In this document: positions 9,004 to 16,916 of the stretch, piece by piece
Layout of the letters: each line of letters begins with the position of its first letter
How positions within the stretch are numbered: position 1 is the first letter of the stretch
From: an uncultured Clostridia bacterium
GTDB taxonomy: Bacteria > Bacillota > Clostridia > Oscillospirales > Acutalibacteraceae
Direction of reading: 5' to 3'
Length of the DNA: 64,000 nucleotides
NCBI GenBank assembly: GCA_947166625.1
Contig: CAMVEX010000011.1
Coordinates: 18,611 to 82,610, forward strand
Position numbers and translations under genes: made by a program
Notes under the pieces: model-generated
Database searches by the model: none
Told to the model about the DNA's origin: nothing
The model's input: the letters and a program-made list of their open reading frames with translations, nothing else

Positions 9004-9032
9004 ATAATACCACATTCCGGCGCAAAATGCAA
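9004..9032 (-). promoter_or_regulatory. Promoter of the hydrolase-kinase-phosphatase unit
   Basis: Leftward -35 TTGCAT (9027-9032), 17 bases, -10 TATTAT (9004-9009), about 35 bases before the start at 8969. It is back to back with the metQ promoter. Confidence 0.65.
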
Positions 9033-9044
9033 CGGTCAGCGATA

Positions 9045-9073
9045 TTGACAAAACGGGAGCAATGGTATAAAAT
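9045..9073 (+). promoter_or_regulatory. Promoter of the MetQ-like gene
   Basis: Perfect TTGACA (9045-9050), 17 bases, TAAAAT (9068-9073). The leader would be about 25 bases, too short for a SAM riboswitch or T-box. Confidence 0.7.
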
Positions 9074-9104
9074 TCAGGTATATTATTAAAAGGAGATGCA
9101 AGAA

Positions 9105-9965
9105 ATGAAAAAGACACTCGCACTCATTCTCGCCCTCGTTTTGGCGGCAGGCGCAATATTTGCCCTCGCATCCTGCGGCAAAGAGAAAAAATCTCTCATC
9201 ATTGCCGTGCCGAACGACACCACCAACGAAGCCCGCGCGCTCATCCTGCTTCAGGAAAACGGCATAATCAAGCTCAAAGACGGCGCAGGTATCACCGCCA
9301 CTGTCAACGACATCACCATGAACCCTCTGAATATCGAATTCAAAGAGGTCGAGGCGGCTCAGATACCCAACATTCTCCCGGATGTTGACTACGCAGTTAT
9401 CAATTCAAACTACGCGATCGCTGCCGGTATGAAACCCGCGGAGGAATCGCTCCTTATCGAAGGCGCTTACTCGGCATATTCCAATATAGTTGCCGTAAAG
9501 AAGGGCAATGAAAACAGCGATAAGATCAAAGCGCTCGTCGCCGCCCTCCAAAGCAAAGAGGTGGCGGACTATATTGAAAAAACCTATGACGGAGCAGTGA
9601 TCTCGGTGGTTGAAAATCCCGGTGACGGCTTTGACCCGAGCGTTGATTATTATGCACTCAAGGGCACCGAAATCACCGTAGCCGCTTCGCCCGCTCCTCA
9701 CGCCGAAATCCTCGAGGTGGCAAAAAACATACTCGCTCAGAAGGATATAACCCTCAAAATCGAGGAATTCACCGATTATGTTCAGCCCAACAAGGTGGTT
9801 GACAGCGGCGAAATCGACGCCAACTACTTCCAGCATTTCCCCTATCTGGATGATTTCAACAAAGAGCAGGGCACCGACCTTGTAAACGCCGCCGATATTC
9901 ACGTTGAGCCGATGGGCCTCTACGGCGGCAGACAGACCGATGTTTCAGCCCTCGCGGATGATTAA
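9105..9965 (+). CDS. metQ: MetQ/NlpA-family lipoprotein with circularly permuted domain order
   Basis: 286 residues from ATG 9105; AAAGGAG is well spaced for it and too close to ATG 9096. Lipobox LASC with C24. The family is the methionine-binding lipoprotein of the MetNIQ ABC importer. Its characteristic blocks occur in reversed order. Residues 30-168 (IAVPNDTTNEARAL, GIIKLKDGAG, AVINSNYA, IKALVAALQS) match the normal C-terminal half. Residues 188-286 (SPAPHAEILE, DYVQPNK, EIDANYFQH, HVEPMGLY) match the normal N-terminal half. A linker of about 19 residues (from NPGDGFDPS) joins the old C-terminus to the old N-terminus. All family motifs are present once, so this looks like a true circular permutation. 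No metN or metI lies beside it. Confidence 0.88.
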   Translation: MKKTLALILALVLAAGAIFALASCGKEKKSLIIAVPNDTTNEARALILLQENGIIKLKDGAGITATVNDITMNPLNIEFKEVEAAQIPNILPDVDYAVINSNYAIAAGMKPAEESLLIEGAYSAYSNIVAVKKGNENSDKIKALVAALQSKEVADYIEKTYDGAVISVVENPGDGFDPSVDYYALKGTEITVAASPAPHAEILEVAKNILAQKDITLKIEEFTDYVQPNKVVDSGEIDANYFQHFPYLDDFNKEQGTDLVNAADIHVEPMGLYGGRQTDVSALADD

Positions 9966-9987
9966 AAACAAATCAGGCAAATATCAA

Positions 9988-10018
9988 AAAGGGAAGCCCT
10001 CGGGCTTCCTTTTCTTTT
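9988..10018. terminator. Bidirectional terminator after metQ
   Basis: GGAAGCCC (9992-9999) pairs with GGGCTTCC (10002-10009), with T-runs on the right and A-runs on the left. It serves metQ and the converging gene train ending at 10030. Confidence 0.85.
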
Positions 10019-10029
10019 ATATCATTATA

Positions 10030-10539
10030 TTATCCGGACTGAATCCTGAGTTTATAGATCTCGGTGATCCTTTCGGGGAAATTGCCAAGCTTTTTTTCAA
10101 ATTCTTTGAGTGACCTTTTGCCGCATCTGCGATCAAGAAGGGCAAACATCACGATCACGGGATTATCGCTCGCAAGGCTCGCCTTGATCGGATTGCTCCT
10201 GTAAAACTCAAGCGCCGAAGCAAATTCGTTATCGGTATATTCGCTCCTTTTTTCGGGAGGGATCCGTGAAAGAACATTGTGAAAGCCATCCCAATATTCG
10301 AGCCTCCCGCGGGGCTCATTATTATCTTTAAGCCCGTTTTTTATAAAATATGAATTGACGGTTTCCCACGAAAACCGCTCAAATAATTTCCCGTCGGTAT
10401 AAATTTCAAAAATTTTACAGCCGTCCATATTCGGGTAGGCGGTGCAGTTATATCTGACCCGCCCGCGCAGGGATTCGCAGAGCATTTCTTCCTCAAGATA
10501 ATGCTTCATCGCGGACCACGAGCCGAGAATCTTTGCCAT
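10030..10539 (-). CDS. Protein of unknown function (possibly SF0329-like)
   Basis: 169 residues, cytoplasmic, no signal peptide or membrane segment. It begins MAKILGSWSAMKHYLEEE and has NCTAYPNMDGCKIFEIYTDG in the N-terminal part. The layout (short helix, then a C-T-Y strand and a residue set ending in W..V) faintly recalls the SF0329 family of small Firmicutes proteins, but I would not name it with confidence. It is the last gene of the long leftward train and starts one base after the stop of the gene at 10541, so the two are translationally coupled. Confidence 0.6.
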   Translation of the reverse strand: MAKILGSWSAMKHYLEEEMLCESLRGRVRYNCTAYPNMDGCKIFEIYTDGKLFERFSWETVNSYFIKNGLKDNNEPRGRLEYWDGFHNVLSRIPPEKRSEYTDNEFASALEFYRSNPIKASLASDNPVIVMFALLDRRCGKRSLKEFEKKLGNFPERITEIYKLRIQSG

Positions 10540-10540
10540 G

Positions 10541-10882
10541 TTATCTCTCCCCTCCGAGGGGGTCGCCGATAAATTTTATCTGAGCCTCTGATCTGATGAC
10601 CATCACCGACTCCTGCTTAAAGAACGCGCACAGATCGCCCGCGATCTCGTCAATGACCGATTCATCCACATTAAGCAGGGTGAGCGAGAGGGTGCGCTCC
10701 TCGACATAGCTGCCGTCCTCATGAAAATAGCCGCCGTTTATCAGATTGACGGAAAAAGCGACATGATAACTGTAACAGACATTTTTGAGGACGGACATAT
10801 ATTTTTCGGTCGAGAATTTTTGCTCGTGAGTGTCGGCGTCATTGAGCCCCACATAGATAGTAAACTGCTGAGTAGATGCCAT
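10541..10882 (-). CDS. Small protein of unknown function
   Basis: 113 residues, preceded by a ribosome binding site (AAGGAGAAAAT before ATG 10882). It starts MASTQQFTIYVGLNDADTH and shows alternating beta strands and helices (SVMVIRSEAQIKFIG near the end), suggesting a ferredoxin-like alpha/beta fold. The opening TIYVGLND is somewhat like DUF3574 proteins, a weak resemblance only. It lies 18 bases after the PHP gene and is followed directly by the gene at 10030-10539. Confidence 0.6.
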   Translation of the reverse strand: MASTQQFTIYVGLNDADTHEQKFSTEKYMSVLKNVCYSYHVAFSVNLINGGYFHEDGSYVEERTLSLTLLNVDESVIDEIAGDLCAFFKQESVMVIRSEAQIKFIGDPLGGER

Positions 10883-10900
10883 ATTTTCTCCTTGCCCTGT

Positions 10901-11575
10901 TTACGGGATCATCGTTTCAAAATTTCCGCTTCTGAGAATTCTTTTGAGGTCTTCATTTGTCTCTATTTTTTCATCCGTCAGTATCCCTGAAAATTTCTCA
11001 TGGGTCGGTCTGTGAAAATCCGTGCCCGAGGTCCTGACGGCAAGGCCGTGTTTCTCTGCCCATTCACGGGCTTTGGCGTTATTTTCATCGCTCTCTTTGC
11101 TGTTATAAATCTCACAGCCGTCAATGGATTCTATATCCGGCAGGAAGGGAAACATCCTGAAGGGATGAGGCGCGATGACAAGCAGATCGTTCGCCTTCGC
11201 GATTTTTGAAAAACGGCGGGCATACTTAAAAAGCAGATTGCCGCAATTCTCTATGAAATCTTCGCTGATACCATAGACGAGATAATCTATCGGGCTGTTC
11301 CAGCCCCGAAGCTCCATTCCGAGCAAAACGGTGAAATCATCGCCTGCGGCTGCCTTCGCCTTGCGGTATCCGCGCAGGAATTTCTCAGCCATACGCCGGC
11401 TGTTGAAAATCTCACATTCACGGAATGTCATCTGAGAATAATGATCCGTGATAACGACCCCGTCATATCCTTTGGATCTGTACAGAGCGACAAGCTCATC
11501 GGCGGGGGTCTTTCCGCATCGGCTGGTTTCATCGGTATGGCAATGAATCTCGTATTTATATTTGCCGTTCTCCAT
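10901..11575 (-). CDS. PHP-domain metal-dependent phosphoesterase
   Basis: 224 residues from ATG 11575, which shares a base with the rfbB stop (TGATG); the longer in-frame reading inside rfbB is rejected. Metal-binding motifs of the PHP superfamily are present: H11-C-H13 (EIHCHTDETS), ITDHYS, IAPHPFRMF and TSGTDFHRPTHEK. This arrangement resembles the YciV/TrpH and HisK-like phosphoesterases. The substrate could be a phosphate ester or short nucleotide; sequence alone does not decide. It is translationally coupled to rfbB. Confidence 0.85.
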   Translation of the reverse strand: MENGKYKYEIHCHTDETSRCGKTPADELVALYRSKGYDGVVITDHYSQMTFRECEIFNSRRMAEKFLRGYRKAKAAAGDDFTVLLGMELRGWNSPIDYLVYGISEDFIENCGNLLFKYARRFSKIAKANDLLVIAPHPFRMFPFLPDIESIDGCEIYNSKESDENNAKAREWAEKHGLAVRTSGTDFHRPTHEKFSGILTDEKIETNEDLKRILRSGNFETMIP

Positions 11576-12600
11576 CAGAAAACGTACCTGCTTCCTTCCG
11601 TTTTGTTGAATTCGGCGTAGGCGCCGGTCTTGATATTTTCCATCCAGGCTCGGTTGTCGAGATACCATTTTACGGTGTATTCGATCCCCTCTTCAAATTT
11701 TGTGAGCGGCAGCCAGCCGAGCTCGGAACTGATCTTTGAAGGGTCGATCGCATAGCGGCGGTCGTGACCGGCTCTGTCCGTTACGTAAGTGATAAGCTCC
11801 TCGCTTTTGCCGAGGATAGCGAGAATCGTCTTGACGACATCTATATTTCTCTTCTCATTATGGCCGCCGACATTGTAGATCTCGCCCTCTCTGCCGGAAT
11901 GGATGATAAGATCTATCGCACGGCAATGGTCTTCGACATAGAGCCAGTCGCGGACATTAAGCCCGTTGCCGTAAACGGGCAGGGGCTCATTATCAAGCGC
12001 CTTTTGAATCATAAGCGGTATCAGTTTTTCGGGGAACTGATAAGCGCCGTAATTATTTGAGCATCTTGACACCGTGACGGGTACGCCGTAGGTCCTGAAA
12101 TATGCGAGCGCAAGCAAATCGGCGGACGCCTTTGATGAAGAATAGGGGCTCGACGTATGAATCGGCGTTTCTTCGGTAAAAAACAGATCGGGGCGGTCAA
12201 GAGGCAGATCGCCGTAAACCTCATCGGTAGAAACCTGATGAAATCGCTTTACCGGGTATTTTTTAGCCGCGTCAAGCAAGGCGGCGGTGCCCATAATATT
12301 CGTTTCGAGGAAAACAAAGGGATTTTCAATGGAGCGGTCAACATGGCTCTCCGCCGCGAAATTGACTACAACATCAAATCTCTCTCTCTCAAACAGAGCG
12401 TCAACAAGGGCTCTGTCCGAAATGCCGCCCTTCACAAATCTGAAATTGCTCTTTTTGAGAGCGGAGCCGAGGTTTGCGAGATTGCCCGCGTAAGTGAGGC
12501 TGTCAAGGCAAACGAATTCATAATCGGGATATTGAGAGAGCATATAATTCACAAATCCGGTGCCTATAAACCCTGCTCCTCCCGTGATAAGAAGCTTCAT
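11575..12600 (-). CDS. rfbB: dTDP-glucose 4,6-dehydratase
   Basis: 341 residues, the usual length. It has the N-terminal NAD-binding GGAGFIGTGFV, the family motif STDEVYGDL with the catalytic acid pair, YSSSKASAD (Y..K of extended short-chain dehydrogenases), and NNYGAYQFPEKLIP. It converts dTDP-glucose to dTDP-4-keto-6-deoxyglucose for rhamnose-type sugars of surface polysaccharides. No rmlA, C or D lies nearby, so the other steps must be encoded elsewhere. It overlaps the upstream exonuclease gene by 4 bases (ATGA-type junction). Confidence 0.95.
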   Translation of the reverse strand: MKLLITGGAGFIGTGFVNYMLSQYPDYEFVCLDSLTYAGNLANLGSALKKSNFRFVKGGISDRALVDALFERERFDVVVNFAAESHVDRSIENPFVFLETNIMGTAALLDAAKKYPVKRFHQVSTDEVYGDLPLDRPDLFFTEETPIHTSSPYSSSKASADLLALAYFRTYGVPVTVSRCSNNYGAYQFPEKLIPLMIQKALDNEPLPVYGNGLNVRDWLYVEDHCRAIDLIIHSGREGEIYNVGGHNEKRNIDVVKTILAILGKSEELITYVTDRAGHDRRYAIDPSKISSELGWLPLTKFEEGIEYTVKWYLDNRAWMENIKTGAYAEFNKTEGSRYVF

Positions 12601-13469
12601 TCCTCATCATCCTCCTCATCGTCGGGATCGTTATTCACAACCGTGACTATTTTTTTGAAATCCACGCTGTCATAAAGCTTCTTGAAGCGCACCTTCACGG
12701 CATAGGCGGTATCGCAGTTTTTGCAATAAAAGGACGCTCTGAAAAAATTGCAGCTGAATCTCCAAGGCTCCGTAAGCTCGCAGCGGGCGCCGCAGGAATC
12801 GCAATAATGCTCAAGCCTCTTTTTATCTATGAGCGGATTATCTATGTTTTTGAGGATCTTCGCTTTGAAAAGGAGGCGCGAATAAAACTCATCGTTGCAT
12901 ACTCTGACCTCTTTTTTGAAACTGTTTTCATCATAAATTATCTCAAAAATATCCGCGGTGAGCATGCTGTCGCCGAGGGCTCTGTGATGAGTATAGATCT
13001 CGGGGTCGATGCCTATCTCCTGGGCGGCGGTTATCAGCCCCGCCTGCTGATCGGCGCGGCGCTTTTTTATGCGCTGAAAATACTTTTGCAAATCGCAGTA
13101 ATATTTGAGAAACGGCACCGTTTCCACTCCGCAAAAATAAGAATAATTCTCAAGCAGAGCCCTGATATCGCCGTCTCCCCAGCTCATAATGACGGTATCA
13201 TCCTCGCCCATCCACTTCCTGAAGAGCGAAAAAGCTTTTGTGAACGGAACTCCCGTTGAAATATCGTCATTTGTAAGGTGGGTGAGTTTTTTGACGGAGC
13301 CGCGCAGTTTCCTGCCTATCTGGGAGCGGACAATGCAGGAGAATGTATCGACCGTATTAAGGCCCTCATCAATCTTTACCGCTCCTATTTCTATTATTTC
13401 ATTTACGAATCCGGAGGTCTTTTTTGAATATGCGTTATTCCATTCAAGATCAATGACAACGTATTGCAT
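12597..13469 (-). CDS. DEDDh 3'-5' exonuclease with C-terminal zinc-ribbon and acidic tail
   Basis: 290 residues from ATG 13469. Exonuclease fold: YVVIDLEWNN with D7/E9, the central aspartate in SWGDGDIRAL, and HHRALGDSMLTAD (H and D of DEDDh). This places it with KapD/ERI1-like DEDDh nucleases. A C-terminal region holds four cysteines (YCDSCGARC, YCKNCDTAY), probably zinc-binding, and the protein ends in a run of D and E (DPDDEEDDEE). RNA or DNA as substrate is undecided. The gene starts 5 bases after galT and overlaps rfbB, so it is cotranscribed. No strong ribosome binding site is visible at 13469. Confidence 0.85.
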   Translation of the reverse strand: MQYVVIDLEWNNAYSKKTSGFVNEIIEIGAVKIDEGLNTVDTFSCIVRSQIGRKLRGSVKKLTHLTNDDISTGVPFTKAFSLFRKWMGEDDTVIMSWGDGDIRALLENYSYFCGVETVPFLKYYCDLQKYFQRIKKRRADQQAGLITAAQEIGIDPEIYTHHRALGDSMLTADIFEIIYDENSFKKEVRVCNDEFYSRLLFKAKILKNIDNPLIDKKRLEHYCDSCGARCELTEPWRFSCNFFRASFYCKNCDTAYAVKVRFKKLYDSVDFKKIVTVVNNDPDDEEDDEE

Positions 13470-13474
13470 AAAAA

Positions 13475-14962
13475 TCAAACACTTTCAATGAATTTAATGA
13501 ATTGAGCTTTGCCGGTTTCGTCCCTTGAGAATACGCCGCATTGCTCAAGGATCGCCGAGAAAACTATACCGATCTCTTTTTTGAGGATTCCGGTAATATT
13601 CTCGGGGGTGATGTCATATTTTGATTTTATCATCTCAGCCCACTGTGCATGCTTTGAAAGGGCTTCATCGGCCGCTATATCTCTGCCCTCAAGCATAGCC
13701 GCTCCGAGAGCGGACATCTCGCCTTTGAGGCGTGACGGAAGCACGGCGAGACCCATTACCTCGATAAGCCCGATATTCTCTTTTTTGATATGATGATATT
13801 CGGGATGAGGATGATAGTATCCGTCGGGATATTCTTCGGTCCGTATATTGTTGCGGAGCACGAGATCGAGCTCAAATTTGCCGTGTGCGAATCTCGCTAT
13901 GGGGGTTATCGTATTATGAGGCTCCCCGTCTGTTTCGGCAAAGATAAAAGCGTCCTCATCCGTATATGAGCGCCATTTATTGAGAATTTTTTCTGCAAGC
14001 AGGGTGATCCTCCCTGTGTCTTCGCCCCTGAGGCGTATGACAGACATGGGCCATTTCACTATACCCGCCTCGATATCGTCAAAGCCTTCAAAAGCGACAG
14101 CGGTTTCAACGGGCGCCTTCGCCATGGCAAAAGTATAATTGCCGCCCTGAAAATGCTCGTGAGAGAGGATCGAGCCGCCGACTATCGGCAAATCGGCATT
14201 TGAGCCGACGAAATAATGGGGAAGGAATTTGACAAAATCAAAAAGCTTGTTGAACGCACTGCGGTCGATCTTCATGGGCACATGCCTGCCGTTGAGGACG
14301 ATACAATGCTCATTATAATAAACATAAGGCGAATACTGCATAAACCAATCCTCGCCGTTTACCTTGACCGGGATGATCCTGTGATTTTCACGAGCGGGGT
14401 GATTGACCCTGCCGTAATATCCCTCATTTTCTATACAGAGCTGGCATTTCGGATAGCCGGATTGAGCCGCTCTGCCCGCGGCGGCGATCGCCTTGGGATC
14501 CTTTTCGGGCTTAGAGAGATTTATCGTGATATCAATATCGCCGTATTCCGTGGCCGTGACCCATTTCATATCATTTTTGATACGATATTCTCTGATATAA
14601 TCCGTCTTTTTGCTGAAATTATAATAGAATTCGGTCGCTTTGGCGGGGGACTGCGCATAATTCTCACGGAATTTTCCGATGACCCACGACGGTCTCGGGG
14701 TCAGAGCCCCCATTATCTTGGTGTCGAGCAGATCGCGGAATACCACGGAATCTTCGCACACGCCCCTTTCGCAGGCGTCATCGAGAAGGGTGCGAAGTAT
14801 CTCTTCAAGCGAGATCTCTCCGACGGGCTCCTCATATTCAAATCCGTCGAGCGACAGCGCTCCGATAACGGAATTCGCCGCGTAGATTTTATCCTCGGGC
14901 GAAATGAGCCCTTCTTTGAGCGCGTAATTTATAAGTGCTGTTAAAGCCTGATTAACTGTCAT
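13475..14962 (-). CDS. galT: Galactose-1-phosphate uridylyltransferase, Firmicutes type
   Basis: 495 residues, the length of the Firmicutes (class 2) GalT, unlike the shorter enterobacterial enzyme. It starts MTVNQALTALINYALKEGLI and carries GGSILSHEHFQGG with the histidine region of the active site, and EYHHIKKENIGLIEVMGLA. It exchanges UMP between UDP-glucose and galactose-1-phosphate in the Leloir pathway. galK and galE are not in the window. AGGGG precedes the ATG; the gene starts 3 bases after the LCAT-like paralogue 2. Confidence 0.93.
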   Translation of the reverse strand: MTVNQALTALINYALKEGLISPEDKIYAANSVIGALSLDGFEYEEPVGEISLEEILRTLLDDACERGVCEDSVVFRDLLDTKIMGALTPRPSWVIGKFRENYAQSPAKATEFYYNFSKKTDYIREYRIKNDMKWVTATEYGDIDITINLSKPEKDPKAIAAAGRAAQSGYPKCQLCIENEGYYGRVNHPARENHRIIPVKVNGEDWFMQYSPYVYYNEHCIVLNGRHVPMKIDRSAFNKLFDFVKFLPHYFVGSNADLPIVGGSILSHEHFQGGNYTFAMAKAPVETAVAFEGFDDIEAGIVKWPMSVIRLRGEDTGRITLLAEKILNKWRSYTDEDAFIFAETDGEPHNTITPIARFAHGKFELDLVLRNNIRTEEYPDGYYHPHPEYHHIKKENIGLIEVMGLAVLPSRLKGEMSALGAAMLEGRDIAADEALSKHAQWAEMIKSKYDITPENITGILKKEIGIVFSAILEQCGVFSRDETGKAQFIKFIESV

Positions 14963-14965
14963 ATT

Positions 14966-16894
14966 TTACCCCTGAATACCGAAAAGATTTATAAATGAAT
15001 TTACGATCGCATACACGGCCGTATATACCATACTTACAAAATTATACATACCCGCCTGCCTGAGAAGCGGCCCGAAAAAGCCGAAAGGCGATGAATCAAG
15101 CGGCGTCTTTGCATCCGATGAAACGAGCTTGCCGTCTGTTTCGGGGATCTCTCCGTTAAGCAGAGTGAATGGAATCACTCTTTCTCCCGCCGGTGTGAGC
15201 GAGCCGACCGCCGTATAGCTTATAATGAGATTTATCCGCGAATTGCTCTTTTCGGGCACCTTGCCGCTGAACGGTATCTCAACGCTTTCGCCCGCTTTGA
15301 TGAGCGTAAACGGCTTGATATTGAATCTGATATCCGCCCCGTCGCAAACGATCCCTTTGAGCAGCAGATCCTTGCCCGTTATCGAGAGATTTTTGACGAT
15401 CAGCTTTGAATCACTGCCCGAAAGATAGCCGTCGGGGCTCACATCAAATGAAGCGCCGACTGCATTTGACGGATTTGTGGATGTGAAAAACTGCGGATAT
15501 GCCGGATCGGAATATACATCCTTTATCTCATCCGTGAGAGTGAGCGTGATCATCAGATCCCTCGTGAATTCGTCCCAATAGGTCATTCCGTGGAAAAGCC
15601 CCGAAACAAACCAGGTATGGTCGGGAAGGTAGGCGGTCGAGGCATCCACCGTCATTGACGGCGAGAGCTTGTAACGGCCGCCGCACTCGTTTTTCTGAAC
15701 ATATCCGTCGGGATATCTTGTGCCTATATCGGTGCAATCGGCTCCGGTAGAAAACTCGGTGGCGATGATGGCGTCGCCCTGAATATTGCTGCCGGTGGTC
15801 ATATTTATATCCGTGCCGGCGATTATGGAAACATTCATACCGTAATCGTCGATACATTTCTGAAGCTCCGTGAAGAATGAAGGCATAACGGTATAATGCA
15901 TATAGTCGCTCTTTCTGATAATCTCGGCGTTTGCCTGCTTATCAAGCCATTTATCCTTCATTTCTTCATAGATCGAGGTCGGGCAGAAATCCCAAAGGCT
16001 GCCCCAATGACCTGCGATATCAAAAAGATAGGGAATGAGTTTGTTTATGACCTCATCGAGAAATCCGAGCTGCTGCGCCTCAACAAGCCAGTGATAATCG
16101 TTTTCCCACTGCATACCGTGCTCGATAAAACGGATGAGATTGAGCTCATCGAATTTTACATCCTCGCGCAGTATATCATACACGATGCCCGCTCCTCTGA
16201 TCGCGGGGACGGTAAGGCAGGCGTTTTTTACATCCTGCTTGCTGCCGAAGAGGGCGAGATATGTCGCGGTTATCTGACCGCCGTGGCTTACGGCGAAGAT
16301 ATTGACCTTATCGCTCCGGCTGTATTCCTTGACCTGCTGAATATATTCATCAAGTCGCGTCGCGCAGTCAACGGCGCCCATACGCCAATCGCAGGTAAAA
16401 TTATAGAACTGATCGCGCCCGACATACTTTCTCATTTCACGGGCGATATCCTGCTCAAACTGATACCTCTCATCGCCGTATTTATCAAGCAACACCTGTG
16501 AATTTGTTTCCTCGGCGCTCTCTACAATCATATCCACATTGTATTTACTGCTGCCGTCGTCATTGCACGCAAGCTTTCCGAGGATCCCGGGCAGCTCCTC
16601 GCCGACCGTCTTTGCCAGATAATCGGGCATACCGAATACTGCCGCTCCGAGCCCAGCGCCTATCTTTGCTATTCTTTGAAGCACGAGCTTCAATATGGCG
16701 TCAAAATCAGGGTGCCAGATCTGCTCCTCGGTGCCGTCATCGCCGATATATTTAAGGTCTGCGGCACCGTAACCCGTGACAAAGACTATCGGAAGATCGG
16801 TAACATCCGATTCATCTGAAATCGCATAGGCTCCCGCCGCGAGGCAGGAAAACGCCAAAGTAAATACAAGTAAAACCGAAACCAGTCTCTTCAA
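14966..16894 (-). CDS. Secreted LCAT/lipase-like alpha/beta hydrolase, paralogue 2
   Basis: 642 residues with a signal peptide (1-24, ending AGAYA). It matches the hydrolase at 7413-8969 in TCDWRMG, the elbow IFAVSHGG with S203, and DASTAYLPDHTWFVSGLFH. It is longer by about 125 residues, mostly a C-terminal beta-rich domain (residues about 480-600, e.g. LLLKGIVCDGADIRFNIKPF) like an added Ig domain. The C-terminus has a hydrophobic tail (VYAIVNSFINLFGIQG). It is likely an extracellular lipase or acyl esterase. It lies between an epimerase and galT in the leftward train. Confidence 0.8.
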   Translation of the reverse strand: MKRLVSVLLVFTLAFSCLAAGAYAISDESDVTDLPIVFVTGYGAADLKYIGDDGTEEQIWHPDFDAILKLVLQRIAKIGAGLGAAVFGMPDYLAKTVGEELPGILGKLACNDDGSSKYNVDMIVESAEETNSQVLLDKYGDERYQFEQDIAREMRKYVGRDQFYNFTCDWRMGAVDCATRLDEYIQQVKEYSRSDKVNIFAVSHGGQITATYLALFGSKQDVKNACLTVPAIRGAGIVYDILREDVKFDELNLIRFIEHGMQWENDYHWLVEAQQLGFLDEVINKLIPYLFDIAGHWGSLWDFCPTSIYEEMKDKWLDKQANAEIIRKSDYMHYTVMPSFFTELQKCIDDYGMNVSIIAGTDINMTTGSNIQGDAIIATEFSTGADCTDIGTRYPDGYVQKNECGGRYKLSPSMTVDASTAYLPDHTWFVSGLFHGMTYWDEFTRDLMITLTLTDEIKDVYSDPAYPQFFTSTNPSNAVGASFDVSPDGYLSGSDSKLIVKNLSITGKDLLLKGIVCDGADIRFNIKPFTLIKAGESVEIPFSGKVPEKSNSRINLIISYTAVGSLTPAGERVIPFTLLNGEIPETDGKLVSSDAKTPLDSSPFGFFGPLLRQAGMYNFVSMVYTAVYAIVNSFINLFGIQG

Positions 16895-16916
16895 ATCATC
16901 ATCCCCAAAACTGAGT

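Noticed and set aside
11575-11668. Extended start of the PHP protein inside rfbB
   Set aside because: ATG 11575 begins at the TGATG junction and directly precedes the metal-binding EIHCHTDE motif.
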